Shown piece by piece: positions 34,003 through 42,578 of a DNA stretch of 64,000 bases. Both the position numbers and the translations under genes were made by a program. Source of the stretch: Microbacterium marinilacus (GTDB lineage: Bacteria; Actinomycetota; Actinomycetes; Actinomycetales; Microbacteriaceae); contig NZ_JAIJZW010000003.1 of NCBI RefSeq assembly GCF_019753765.1, forward strand, positions 364,751 to 428,750, written 5' to 3'. The notes under the pieces are model-generated. The model saw only the letters and a program-made list of their open reading frames with translations. It ran no database searches and was not told where the DNA came from. Numbering within the stretch: position 1 is the first letter of the stretch; every line of letters begins with the position of its first letter.

Positions 34003-34018
34003 AAAGGAGAGCAACGAG

Positions 34019-35794
34019 ATGATCACGACAGCACACGCGCCCCGGCCGCGCGGCCGCACCCTCCGCGCGCTGGCGCTCGCCGCGGGCGCCGCCCTGGCGC
34101 TGACGGCGTGCACCGGACAGAGCACCACTCCCGACGACGACACCGACGCCGGCGATCCGCAGACCGGCGGAGCGCTGACGGTGCTGCTCGACGCCGGCTA
34201 CTCCGGGGCGTGGGCGACGGGCCTCGACCCCGCCACCAGCAACACCACCGGCGCGAACCTGCCGCAGAACGCGGCGATCTTCGGCGGTCTGTTCACTCTG
34301 GAGGCCGACGACGACGGCTCGAACGCCCGCATCGAGCCGAACCAGGCGGAGAGCTACGAGTGGGGGGACGACGGGCTGACGCTCACCATCACGCTGCGCG
34401 AGGGCCTCGAGTTCAGCGACGGCACGCCGTTCGACTCCGAGGCCGTGCTGTGGAACTGGATCCGCGAGCTCAGCTCGGGCAGCACCGGCGCTCCCACGCT
34501 CGACCTCAACCTCGAGCTCGAGCCGCAGGAGCACAGCGACGAGTTCATGGACAGCCTCTGGGCCGCCCTGCCCGAGGACGTCGACCAGGACACGGTGAAC
34601 GCCCGGCTCGGCGCACTCCGGACGGTCGACGACCGCACGCTGGAGATGCACTTCAACACGGTCAACGGGGCGCTCGTCAACGGCTTCCCGAGCACGAACA
34701 TGAACCTGATCGCCTCGCCGACCGCCTACGAGGAGCTCGGCGCCGAGCAGTTCAGCGTCACGCCGGTCGCCGCGGGGCCGTTCGTCGTCGAGCAGAACCG
34801 CCAGAACGAGCGTCTGCACCTGGTCCGCAACGACAGCTACTTCAAGGACGGCCTGCCGTACCTCGACGAGCTGACCTTCCAGGCCATCACCGGCGACCAG
34901 GTCATGTACCAGACCCTGCTGTCGGGCCAGGGCGACGTGATCGAGGGCATGAGCTCGACGACGCTGATCGCCGAGGCGCAGAACAACCCGGCCGTCGAGG
35001 TGTACCTCGGGGCGCCGACCTCGCCCTACGTGGTGCAGCTCAACACGCGCAAGCCGCCCTTCGACGACAAGAAGGCGCGTGAGGCGATCTACTACGCCAC
35101 CGACTTCGCCTCCATCAACGAGGGCCTGTTCAAGGGCGAGGGCGAGATGACGCAGTCGTTCACCGCGTCGGGCGGCCTGTTCTATCAGGCGGAGGTCGAG
35201 GGCTACCGCGAGTACGACCCGGACAAGGCCGCCGAGCTGGTGGACGAGCTCGGCGGGCTGACGGTCGAGCTCGGCACGACCGACACGGGCGTCGCCTCGA
35301 ACGTCGCGACCGCGCTGCAGACGCAGTGGGCCGAGGCCGGCATCGACGTCTCGCTCGACGCGAAGCCGCTGGGCGACGTGATCACGAAGTTCACGTCGGG
35401 GGAGTGGGAGTCGATGCTGCAGACCGCCGGGGCGTGGGAGCCGGCCGCCGGCATCGGCGTCGCCGTGCGGTTCGGCTCGACCTCGCCGTTCAGCGGCACG
35501 CCGCTGCCGGACGGCGCGACCAGCGCGCAGGACGCGATCTCGCAGGGGCTGCTGAGCCCGCTCGACCAGATGCTGCGCGACGCGGTCGGCACGATCGACG
35601 AGGACGAGCGCGAGGCCTATTACGCCGACATCGCCAAGACGATCTCGGACGAGGCCTACGCGCCGTTCGGCATGGCCTTCTCGCCGGCGCAGGTGGTGCG
35701 CACGGGCGTCCACGGGCCCGGCCTGACCACGCCGATCCCCGCGCTCGCGGTCAACTCGGGCGTGCTGTACGACCGCGTCTGGGTGGAGCAGTGA
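34019..35794 (+). CDS. peptide/nickel-type ABC transporter substrate-binding lipoprotein
   Basis: A 591-residue extracytoplasmic binding protein of the SBP_bac_5 family. The N-terminus carries Arg residues, a hydrophobic stretch and the lipobox LTAC, so it is a lipoprotein. Family marks are TLTITLREGLEFSDGTPFDSEAVLWNW split by the usual Gly-Thr, and the C-terminal lobe with YYATDFASINEG. AAAGGAG precedes the ATG. It begins a four-gene importer operon whose leader is highly structured. The solute cannot be told from sequence; its position after the alcohol pathway suggests an organic nutrient. Confidence 0.9.
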   Translation: MITTAHAPRPRGRTLRALALAAGAALALTACTGQSTTPDDDTDAGDPQTGGALTVLLDAGYSGAWATGLDPATSNTTGANLPQNAAIFGGLFTLEADDDGSNARIEPNQAESYEWGDDGLTLTITLREGLEFSDGTPFDSEAVLWNWIRELSSGSTGAPTLDLNLELEPQEHSDEFMDSLWAALPEDVDQDTVNARLGALRTVDDRTLEMHFNTVNGALVNGFPSTNMNLIASPTAYEELGAEQFSVTPVAAGPFVVEQNRQNERLHLVRNDSYFKDGLPYLDELTFQAITGDQVMYQTLLSGQGDVIEGMSSTTLIAEAQNNPAVEVYLGAPTSPYVVQLNTRKPPFDDKKAREAIYYATDFASINEGLFKGEGEMTQSFTASGGLFYQAEVEGYREYDPDKAAELVDELGGLTVELGTTDTGVASNVATALQTQWAEAGIDVSLDAKPLGDVITKFTSGEWESMLQTAGAWEPAAGIGVAVRFGSTSPFSGTPLPDGATSAQDAISQGLLSPLDQMLRDAVGTIDEDEREAYYADIAKTISDEAYAPFGMAFSPAQVVRTGVHGPGLTTPIPALAVNSGVLYDRVWVEQ

Positions 35795-36840
35795 CGCAGA
35801 GCACCGTCGGCGAGCCGGGCACCGGCTCGCCGCAGCCGCCGGCTGAGGAGCGCGCGAGCCTCCTCGGCCGGGCCTCCGGCTCGCCCCTGCTCCGGCTGAT
35901 CGCGCGGCGCATCCTCGTCGCGATCCCGCTGCTGCTCGCGGTCAGCGTGCTCGTGTTCGTGCTGATGGAGCTCATGCCGGGCGACCCGGCGCGCAACCAG
36001 GCGGGCATGGACGCCACCGACGAGGAGGTCGAGTCCGTCCGGCGCCGGCTCGGCCTCGACCGGCCCTGGTACGAGCGCTACTTCGGCTGGCTGTTCGGCG
36101 CCCTCACCGGCAACCTCGGCACGTCCTCCGTCAGCGGTCGCGCCGTCTCCACGCTGTTGGCCGAGCGGCTGCCGGTGACGATCGAGATCGTCGCGCTCGC
36201 CTTCGTGGTCTCGCTCGCCGTCGCGCTGCCGGTCGCGATCGTCGCGGCGCGCCGGCCCGGCGGCTGGTTCGACCGCGCCGTGATGGTGGGGGCCATGACC
36301 CTGCTCGCGGTGCCGAACTACGTCATGGCGCTGCTGCTCGTGCTGCTGTTCTCGGTCACGCTGCGGATGCTGCCGTCCATCGGCTTCGTCGCGTTCGACG
36401 TCGATCCGATCCGCAACATCCAGTCGGTGATCATGCCGGTGCTCGCGCTGGCCATCCCCCTGGGCTGCTTCTACGCGCGCTTCCTGCGCGGCGACCTGGT
36501 CGAGCAGATCAAGTCGGCCGACTACATCGACACGGCCCGCGCGAAGGGCGCGGGCCCGTGGCGGGTGCTGTGGAACCACGCGTTCCGCAACTCGTCGTTC
36601 GGGCTGCTGACGATCGTCGGCCTGAACGTGGGAGCGCTCGTCGGCGGCACGGTCATCATCGAGCAGATCTTCGTCATGCCCGGGCTCGGCCTGATGATGC
36701 TCGAGGGCGTGGGCTCGCGCGACATCGCCGTCGTGCAGATCTGCGTGTTCATCTTCGCGGCCGTCGCCATCTTCGCCAACCTCGCGGTGGACGTGATGTA
36801 CGCCGTGCTCGACCCGAGGATCCGCTATGGCAGTCGTTGA
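35791..36840 (+). CDS. ABC transporter permease, OppB/DppB type
   Basis: A 349-residue permease with six membrane helices, the first being ILVAIPLLLAVSVLVFVLMEL followed by MPGDPAR. The cytoplasmic coupling loop is visible as DYIDTARAKGAGPWRVLWNHAFRN. The GTG start overlaps the stop of the binding-protein gene. The first 35 residues are disordered and longer than usual. Its end overlaps the next permease by 14 bases, so both are made together. Confidence 0.92.
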   Translation: MTQSTVGEPGTGSPQPPAEERASLLGRASGSPLLRLIARRILVAIPLLLAVSVLVFVLMELMPGDPARNQAGMDATDEEVESVRRRLGLDRPWYERYFGWLFGALTGNLGTSSVSGRAVSTLLAERLPVTIEIVALAFVVSLAVALPVAIVAARRPGGWFDRAVMVGAMTLLAVPNYVMALLLVLLFSVTLRMLPSIGFVAFDVDPIRNIQSVIMPVLALAIPLGCFYARFLRGDLVEQIKSADYIDTARAKGAGPWRVLWNHAFRNSSFGLLTIVGLNVGALVGGTVIIEQIFVMPGLGLMMLEGVGSRDIAVVQICVFIFAAVAIFANLAVDVMYAVLDPRIRYGSR

Positions 36841-37705
36841 CACCCGCACCCTGCTCACCCCGACCCCCGGCCCCGTGCGCGGGGCGCGCTGGGCGCGCTG
36901 GCGCCGGAGCGTCGTCATCGGTCTGCCCCTGACGGTGATCGGCCTCCTCTTCCTCGCGTGCTTCGCGGGCCCCTACGTGCTGAACCTGCCGGCCCCGGTG
37001 GGAGGCAGCGTGCTCGACAGCGCCCTGCCGCTCGGCACCCCCGGACATCCGCTCGGCACCGACGTCAACGGCAACGACGTGCTCTCCCGCCTGCTGCACG
37101 GCGGGCAGGCGTCGCTCATCGTCGCCGTCGCGGTGAACGCGATCGGCGTCGGCATCGGCGGGGTGATCGGCTCGCTGTCGGCCTTCCTCGGCGGCCGAGC
37201 CGACACGGTCATCATGCGCTTCCTCGACATCCTCATCGCGTTCCCGTCCCTGGTGCTGGTGATCGCGATCGCGCAGGTGTTCGGCCCGGCGCTGTCGACG
37301 ACGATCCTCGCCCTGTCGTTCTTCAGCATCCCGGGCGTCGCGCGCGTGGCGCGCTCGGCGACGCTGCGGGTCACCTCGATGCCGTTCGTCCAGGCCGCGG
37401 AGCTCGGCGGCAGCCCGCGGTGGCGCACCCTGCTGTTCCACATCGCGCCGAACGTGCTGCCGCAGATGCTGAACTTCGCGCTGCTGGGCATGGGCATCGT
37501 GATCGTCACCGAGGGCGCCCTGAGCTTCCTCGGGATGGGCATCCCCGCCCCCGCGCCGAGCTGGGGGAACATGATCTACCAGGGCCAGCAGTCGCTCTCG
37601 GCCACGCCGCTGCTGGTGCTCTGGCCGAGCCTGGCCCTGCTGCTGGCGGTGCTGTCGTTCAACCTGCTGGGAGAGAACGTGCGAGACGAGATGAGCGCCC
37701 GATGA
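36827..37705 (+). CDS. ABC transporter permease, OppC/DppC type
   Basis: A 292-residue permease with six helices, starting with VVIGLPLTVIGLLFLACFAG. The typical OppC segment LGTDVNGNDVLSRLLHGGQASL is present in two parts around Gly-Asn-Asp, and the coupling loop is MPFVQAAELGGSPRWRTLLFHI. The ATG lies inside the end of the OppB gene. The stop overlaps the ATPase start. Together with the OppB-type subunit it forms the channel of the importer. Confidence 0.92.
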   Translation: MAVVDTRTLLTPTPGPVRGARWARWRRSVVIGLPLTVIGLLFLACFAGPYVLNLPAPVGGSVLDSALPLGTPGHPLGTDVNGNDVLSRLLHGGQASLIVAVAVNAIGVGIGGVIGSLSAFLGGRADTVIMRFLDILIAFPSLVLVIAIAQVFGPALSTTILALSFFSIPGVARVARSATLRVTSMPFVQAAELGGSPRWRTLLFHIAPNVLPQMLNFALLGMGIVIVTEGALSFLGMGIPAPAPSWGNMIYQGQQSLSATPLLVLWPSLALLLAVLSFNLLGENVRDEMSAR

Positions 37706-39441
37706 CGATCCTCAAGACGAGCGCCGAGCGTCCAGCGGACGGCGCCACCGCATCCGCTCCCGTCCTGTCCGTGTCCGACCTGCGGGTGACGTTCTCGCGT
37801 CGCGGTGAGCTCGTGCACGCGGTGAAGGGGCTGTCGTACGACGTGCACGCCGGCCGGACCCTCGCGATCATCGGCGAGTCGGGCTCGGGCAAGTCGGTGG
37901 GCGTCCGCGCCCTCATGGGGCTGCTGCCGCCGAGCGCCGAGGTGACCGGATCCGCGCGCCTCGACGGCACGGACGGCGCCATCGAGCTCGTGGGGCTGGA
38001 CGACCGGGCGATGCGCCGCATCCGCGGCAACGACGTCTCCATGGTGTTCCAGGACCCGGCGCGCTCGCTGAACCCCACCATGAGCGTCGGCGCGCAGATC
38101 ACCGAGGCCCTCCGCATGCACCTCACGATGGACCGCAAGGCGGCCGCCACCCGCGCCGTCGAGCTGCTCGAGCTCGTGCGCCTGCCCGATCCCGCCCGAC
38201 GGTTCCACGAGTACCCGCACCAGCTCTCCGGCGGCATGCGCCAGCGTGTGATGATCGCGATCGCGCTCGCGGCCGATCCGAAGGTGCTCATCGCCGACGA
38301 GGCCACCACGGCGCTCGACGTCACGACGCAGGCCAGGATCATGGAGCTCCTGTGCGACCTGCAGGACCGGCTCGGGATGGCGATCATCCTGATCAGCCAC
38401 GATCTCGCCCTCGCGGCGCGCTACGCCGACGACGTGCTGGTCATGCGCGGGGGGTCGGTCATCGAGCACGTCGCGCCGGAGCAGCTGTTCGACGCCGGGC
38501 GCGAGCCGTACACGAAGGAGCTGCTGGGGGCGTTCGCCACGCTGCCCTCCGAGCGCCGTGCCGCGGCCCTGGCGTCCGATCGTCCCGGCGCGGCACAGTC
38601 GCCCGACGCGGCGGAGCCGCTGCTGTCGGTGCGGGGCCTCGTGCAGGAGTACGTGAGCCGGGGCCCCGGCAACGTCAAGAACGGCGTGCTGCGCGCGGTC
38701 GACGACGTGTCGTTCGACCTGATGCCGGGCCGGACGCTCGGCATCGTGGGCGAGACCGGATCGGGCAAGTCGACGATCGCCCGGGCGGTCGCCCAGCTCG
38801 AGCCGCCGAAGTCGGGCACCGTCCGTTTCGACGGGCAGGAGATCGTCGGGCTGAAGCGGCGACGCCTGAACGCCGTGTACGCGAACATGCAGATGGTCTA
38901 CCAGGACCCGTTCGGCTCGCTGAACCCGCGATGGCGGGTCTCGGACGTCATCGCCGAGCCGCTCCTCGGGCACACCGACATGACGGAGAAGCAGCGCGCT
39001 GAGCGCGTGGACGAGCTGCTCGACCTCGTCGGGCTCGCCCCGGAGACCTACCGGCAGCGTCGGCCGTTCGAGATGTCCGGCGGCCAGGCGCAGCGCGTCG
39101 CCATCGCCCGCGCCGTCGCGCTCGAGCCGGCCCTCGTCATCTGCGACGAGGCGACGTCCTCGCTCGACGTGCTGATCCAGGCCCAGATCCTCGGTCTGCT
39201 CGTGCGACTGCAGCGCGAGCTGGGCGTCGCGTACCTCTTCATCGGGCACGACCTCAACATCGTGCGGTACATCTCCGACGACGTGTGCGTGATGCGTCGG
39301 GGCGTCCTGGTCGAGAGCGGCCCCGTCGAGCAGATCTTCTCCGACCCGCAGCACGAGTACACGCGCGAGCTCATCGCGGCGGTCCCCGACCCCGACCCCG
39401 CGAAGGTCGCCTCGCGCCGTCGTCCGCCTTCCGCTCGGTAG
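37702..39441 (+). CDS. ABC transporter ATPase, fused OppD-OppF type
   Basis: A 579-residue protein with two nucleotide-binding domains. Domain 1: Walker A GESGSGKS, Q-loop VFQDPARSLNP, signature LSGGMRQR, Walker B VLIADEATTALD. Domain 2 (from about residue 310): GETGSGKS, QDPFGSLNP, MSGGQAQR, LVICDEATSSLD. Each domain ends with the peptide-importer type tail (YTKELLGA, YTRELIAAVP). One chain thus supplies both ATP sites. The ATG overlaps the OppC-type stop. Confidence 0.94.
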   Translation: MTILKTSAERPADGATASAPVLSVSDLRVTFSRRGELVHAVKGLSYDVHAGRTLAIIGESGSGKSVGVRALMGLLPPSAEVTGSARLDGTDGAIELVGLDDRAMRRIRGNDVSMVFQDPARSLNPTMSVGAQITEALRMHLTMDRKAAATRAVELLELVRLPDPARRFHEYPHQLSGGMRQRVMIAIALAADPKVLIADEATTALDVTTQARIMELLCDLQDRLGMAIILISHDLALAARYADDVLVMRGGSVIEHVAPEQLFDAGREPYTKELLGAFATLPSERRAAALASDRPGAAQSPDAAEPLLSVRGLVQEYVSRGPGNVKNGVLRAVDDVSFDLMPGRTLGIVGETGSGKSTIARAVAQLEPPKSGTVRFDGQEIVGLKRRRLNAVYANMQMVYQDPFGSLNPRWRVSDVIAEPLLGHTDMTEKQRAERVDELLDLVGLAPETYRQRRPFEMSGGQAQRVAIARAVALEPALVICDEATSSLDVLIQAQILGLLVRLQRELGVAYLFIGHDLNIVRYISDDVCVMRRGVLVESGPVEQIFSDPQHEYTRELIAAVPDPDPAKVASRRRPPSAR

Positions 39442-39451
39442 CGGCGCGGGC

Positions 39452-39991
39452 TCAGGGTCGGCGGATCTCCTCGATGGGGTCGCTGATGTCGGCGACCGTC
39501 GCGCCGTACGACGCGATCAGCGCGTCGGCGTCGACGGACAGCGACCAGCCGTGCGCGCCGGCTCCCATCGACACCCGTCGCCCGGCCATGCGCTCGTCGG
39601 CGTAGACCGGCCAGTCGTTCTCCGACCCGACGGGGGTGATGGTGCCGCGCTCGTAGCCGGTGGCCTCCAGGGCGAGGTGCGGCTCGGGCAGCCGGAGCCT
39701 GTTCGCGCCGACGAGGGCGCGCAGCTTCGGCCACGAGATCGCGCGGTCTCCCGGGATCAGCGCGAAGAGGTATCCCGCGTCGCCCTTTCCCTTGACCACG
39801 AGCGTCTTGACGATGTCGGACGGAGTGATGCCGCGAAGCGCGGCCGCCTCCTCGAGGGAGGACGCCCGGGGCGACTCGCGCACCTCGATGTCGAGCCCGC
39901 GGGCTACGGCCGCCTCCCGGACACGACGCGTGGCGGCGTCCCCGGAGGGGGAGGCCGCCACATCGACGTCTTCCGATTTCGACTCGTGCAC
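39452..39991 (-). CDS. YbaK/ProX-type aminoacyl-tRNA deacylase
   Basis: A 179-residue protein of the YbaK/EbsC family, which hydrolyses wrongly charged tRNAs (Cys-tRNA-Pro and relatives). Marks are VKTLVVKGKGDAGYLFALIPGD, the Lys of the first motif, ATGYERGTITPVG, and SMGAGAHGWSLSVD. The GTG at 39991 is chosen because anything further upstream would run into the next gene. It converges on the importer operon with only 10 bases between the stops. Confidence 0.87.
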   Translation of the reverse strand: MHESKSEDVDVAASPSGDAATRRVREAAVARGLDIEVRESPRASSLEEAAALRGITPSDIVKTLVVKGKGDAGYLFALIPGDRAISWPKLRALVGANRLRLPEPHLALEATGYERGTITPVGSENDWPVYADERMAGRRVSMGAGAHGWSLSVDADALIASYGATVADISDPIEEIRRP

Positions 39992-40031
39992 TTCGTGCCC
40001 TCGCTCAATCCGGTCGCGGAGGGCGACGCGC

Positions 40032-40556
40032 TTACGCGTCGGGCGAGGCCAGCGGGTCGTCGGCCACCCACAGCTCATCGTCGGCGCGCAGCGTCTGCCA
40101 TGCCGCATAGAGCACGGCGCCCGCCGCCGCCACGCCGAGCACGATCGCGATGATCGGACCCGCGCTGCGCTTCTTCTTCGGCTCCACGAAAGGGATGCCG
40201 GCGCGCTGCTTCGCGATGCGGATGCGCGTGTCGTTGGCGGCGTCCCAGGCCGAGAGCGCCTTGCCGACGGCCGAGCCGACGGTGGGGACGACCTTCGAGT
40301 CGAGGAACTGCTTCGAGGCCTTGCGGCTCGAGTCGACGTACGGGGCGACCCTGTCGACGACCGGCTCGACGTAGTGGTGGTACTTGTCGTCGATGACCGG
40401 AGCGACCCGCTCCCGGTTGAAGTTGCCGAGCTGTCGGCCGGCCTCGCGGGCGACGTCCGCCGCGTCCGAGACCAGAACCTGCTGCGCCTCCCAGAGGTGG
40501 GCAGCCGAGTCCTGCAGCTTGCGGAGTTCCTTCTTGCGCTTCTTCGTGAGGCTCAC
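40032..40556 (-). CDS. membrane-anchored protein of unknown function
   Basis: A 174-residue protein. The N-terminal 120 residues are charged and helical (KKRKKELRKLQDSAAHLWEA), followed by a lysine-rich stop EPKKKRS and one membrane helix, AGPIIAIVLGVAAAGAVLYAAW. The tail is acidic (DDELWVADDPLASPDA). The ATG follows CGACGTGAG. Its neighbours, ppiA, rhomboid and crgA, belong to a conserved near-origin group. No known domain is recognised. Confidence 0.75.
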   Translation of the reverse strand: MSLTKKRKKELRKLQDSAAHLWEAQQVLVSDAADVAREAGRQLGNFNRERVAPVIDDKYHHYVEPVVDRVAPYVDSSRKASKQFLDSKVVPTVGSAVGKALSAWDAANDTRIRIAKQRAGIPFVEPKKKRSAGPIIAIVLGVAAAGAVLYAAWQTLRADDELWVADDPLASPDA

Positions 40557-40651
40557 GTCGCCCTCCCTATCGCCGGGGATCGGTATGTGCCCATCCTGCC
40601 AGACACCGGCGAGAGCGGCAGAGGGTTGCTCACACCTGAAAGAATGTGTAC

Positions 40652-41209
40652 ATGCCTCAGCACACTGCCGTCGCCACCCTGCACACGAACCACGGCGACA
40701 TCGTCGTCAACCTGTTCGGCGACCACGCCCCCAAGACCGTCAAGAACTTCGTCGGCCTCGCCGACGGATCGGGCTCGTGGACCGACCCGGCCACCGGAAA
40801 GCCCGGAGAGGGCGCCCTCTACACGGACGTCGTCTTCCACCGCATCATCCCCGGCTTCATGATCCAGGGCGGCGACCCGCTCGGACAGGGCGTCGGCGGT
40901 CCGGGTTACACGTTCGACGACGAGATCAGCCCCGAGCTCGACTTCAACGCCCCCTACAAGCTCGCCATGGCCAACGCGGGCAAGCGGCCCAACGCCATCA
41001 CGGGCAAGCTCAGCGGCACGAACGGCTCGCAGTTCTTCATCACGACCGACCCCACGCCGTGGCTGATGGGAAAGCACACCATCTTCGGCGAGGTCGTGGA
41101 CGACGCCTCGAAGGCCGTGGTCGACGCGATCGCCCAGGTGCCGACCGGCGCCCAGGACCGCCCGATCGAGCCGGTCGTGCTGCACTCGGTCGAGATCGCC
41201 GCGGCCTGA
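40652..41209 (+). CDS. ppiA: cyclophilin-type peptidyl-prolyl isomerase
   Basis: A 185-residue cytoplasmic cyclophilin. Core residues are in VVFHRIIPGFMIQGGDP (catalytic Arg), GTNGSQFFITTDPTPWL, and KHTIFGEV. The ATG at 40652 has no ribosome-binding site; TTGCTC at 40624-40629 and GAATGT at 40642-40647 suggest a promoter that yields a nearly leaderless mRNA. It is followed by the rhomboid gene after 28 bases. Confidence 0.95.
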   Translation: MPQHTAVATLHTNHGDIVVNLFGDHAPKTVKNFVGLADGSGSWTDPATGKPGEGALYTDVVFHRIIPGFMIQGGDPLGQGVGGPGYTFDDEISPELDFNAPYKLAMANAGKRPNAITGKLSGTNGSQFFITTDPTPWLMGKHTIFGEVVDDASKAVVDAIAQVPTGAQDRPIEPVVLHSVEIAAA

Positions 41210-41237
41210 GCCAGACCGGAACGACGCCGCCACGTCC

Positions 41238-42125
41238 GTGAGCACCACCGACTTCTCGCGCAACCCCGAGAACTTCTGCTACCGGCATCCCGACCGGATG
41301 AGCTTCGCCCTGTGCCAGCGCTGCCAGCGGACCATCTGCCCGGAGTGCCAGACGCAGGCCGCAGTCGGGGTCATCTGCCCCGAGTGCCTGCGCGATCAGA
41401 AGCGCGCGCGGACGCCCGCGCAGAAGAGGGCGGATCGTCGGTGGGGCCGCGGCGGTGGCGGCGTCGCGGTGGTGCCGGGGCGCGCTCCCGTCACCACCTG
41501 GATCCTCGGCATCACCGCCGGGATGTTCCTGCTCGACCTCCTCGCCGGCCTGACCGGTTTCTCGCTGTCGAGCCTCCTGTCCTTCTGGGCGCCCGCGCTG
41601 TACCCGCAGCTGGGCGTCGGCTTCGAGCCGTGGCGGCTGCTGACGCCGTTGCTCGTGCACAGCGGCTTCCTGCACATCGCGCTGAACCTGCTGTCGATCT
41701 GGGTCATCGGTCGACTGCTCGAGCCGATGCTCGGCCCCTGGCGCTTCCTCGCCCTGTACCTGGTCGGCGGCCTCGGCGGGTCGGTGGCCGTCGCGCTGCT
41801 GGCGTTCGGCACGCCCGTCGTCGGGGCCTCGGGCGCCCTGTTCGGCATGCTCGGCGCCCTCGTGGTGATCGGGCGTCAGCTGGGCGGCAACGTCACCGGC
41901 ATCCTGGTGCTCCTCGGCATCAACCTCGTGATCGGCTTCCTGGTGCCGGGCAGCATCTCCTGGCAGGCGCATGTCGGCGGGCTCATCGCGGGCACCGCGG
42001 TGGGGTTCGTGTACTCGCGTACGCGAAGGCCGGGGCAGACGCGGCAGCAGGTGGCGCTGGTCGCGCTCGTGGTCGTCGCGCTGATCGGACTGCTGGCGCT
42101 TCCGCCCGTCATCCAGGGCTTCTGA
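41238..42125 (+). CDS. rhomboid-family intramembrane serine protease
   Basis: A 295-residue protein. The N-terminal 50 residues form a B-box-like zinc-binding segment (CYRHPDR, CQRCQRTICPECQ, ICPECL). Six membrane helices follow. The catalytic Ser199 is in GASGALFG and His245 in QAHVGG, and the oxyanion region is HSGFLHIALN. It cuts membrane proteins inside the bilayer. The start is a GTG at 41238. The family is typical of the actinobacterial ppiA-rhomboid-crgA block. Confidence 0.92.
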   Translation: MSTTDFSRNPENFCYRHPDRMSFALCQRCQRTICPECQTQAAVGVICPECLRDQKRARTPAQKRADRRWGRGGGGVAVVPGRAPVTTWILGITAGMFLLDLLAGLTGFSLSSLLSFWAPALYPQLGVGFEPWRLLTPLLVHSGFLHIALNLLSIWVIGRLLEPMLGPWRFLALYLVGGLGGSVAVALLAFGTPVVGASGALFGMLGALVVIGRQLGGNVTGILVLLGINLVIGFLVPGSISWQAHVGGLIAGTAVGFVYSRTRRPGQTRQQVALVALVVVALIGLLALPPVIQGF

Positions 42126-42131
42126 GCGCAG

Positions 42132-42140
42132 TTATCCACA
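42132..42140 (+). other. consensus DnaA box
   Basis: TTATCCACA, the exact DnaA-box consensus, just after the rhomboid stop, followed directly by a weaker GTTATCCCC at 42143-42151. The gene block around it lies near oriC in many actinobacteria. A single pair does not make an origin, so this is probably an origin-proximal DnaA site. Confidence 0.45.
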
Positions 42141-42236
42141 GGGTTATCCCCCGCTGGGGATGAATCACACGCGTGTAGTTCTCGGCTCGGACCGGTGCAG
42201 CGTAGCTCGGGGCGCCGCACACGGAGCCGCCGCGAA

Positions 42237-42279
42237 GAAGAGGCCGCCCTCGACCGGCGGGTCGGAGGGCGGCCTCTTC
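42237..42279. terminator. bidirectional hairpin between rhomboid gene and crgA
   Basis: Perfect 14-base arms GAAGAGGCCGCCCT (42237-42250) and AGGGCGGCCTCTTC (42266-42279) with a 15-base loop. It lies between convergent genes and ends 12 bases before the crgA stop, so it probably terminates both. Confidence 0.75.
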
Positions 42280-42291
42280 GAGGACGGGGGG

Positions 42292-42543
42292 CTATCGCCA
42301 GCGCGTCGTCATCAGGAAGCCGATGAACGCGATGCCGAAGCCGATCACGAGGTTCCAGGCGTCGATGCCCGGGATCGGGAACTGCATGCCCGACAGGTAG
42401 AACACCAGGATCCACACCAGGCCGAGCAGCATGAAGCCGACCATGACGGGCTTGAACCACACCGGGTTGGGTGCGGGAGCCCCCGTCGTGCGCGGGGTCG
42501 CGTCGTCGTCGTCACCGACCGTGCGCTGCTGTGCTCGTGCCAT
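42292..42543 (-). CDS. crgA: cell-division protein CrgA
   Basis: An 83-residue membrane protein of CrgA length. The acidic N-terminus (TVGDDDDATPRT) and the two helices VWFKPVMVGFMLLGLVWILV and AWNLVIGFGIAFIGFLM, joined by FYLSGMQFPIPGI, match the family, and it ends in TTRWR. CrgA helps place FtsZ and PbpA at the septum. ATG 42543 is used; an ATG three codons upstream is equally possible. It lies beside the kinase/PBP block, as in most actinobacteria. Confidence 0.93.
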   Translation of the reverse strand: MARAQQRTVGDDDDATPRTTGAPAPNPVWFKPVMVGFMLLGLVWILVFYLSGMQFPIPGIDAWNLVIGFGIAFIGFLMTTRWR

Positions 42544-42578
42544 GGGAGACATCCTACCGGCCGAGCTAGCATCGTCCT

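Noticed and set aside
33884..34018. Cobalamin riboswitch as the preferred reading
   Set aside because: GGTGAGAC and TTCAGATGCC recall parts of it, but the conserved CCCGCNACTGT box is missing.
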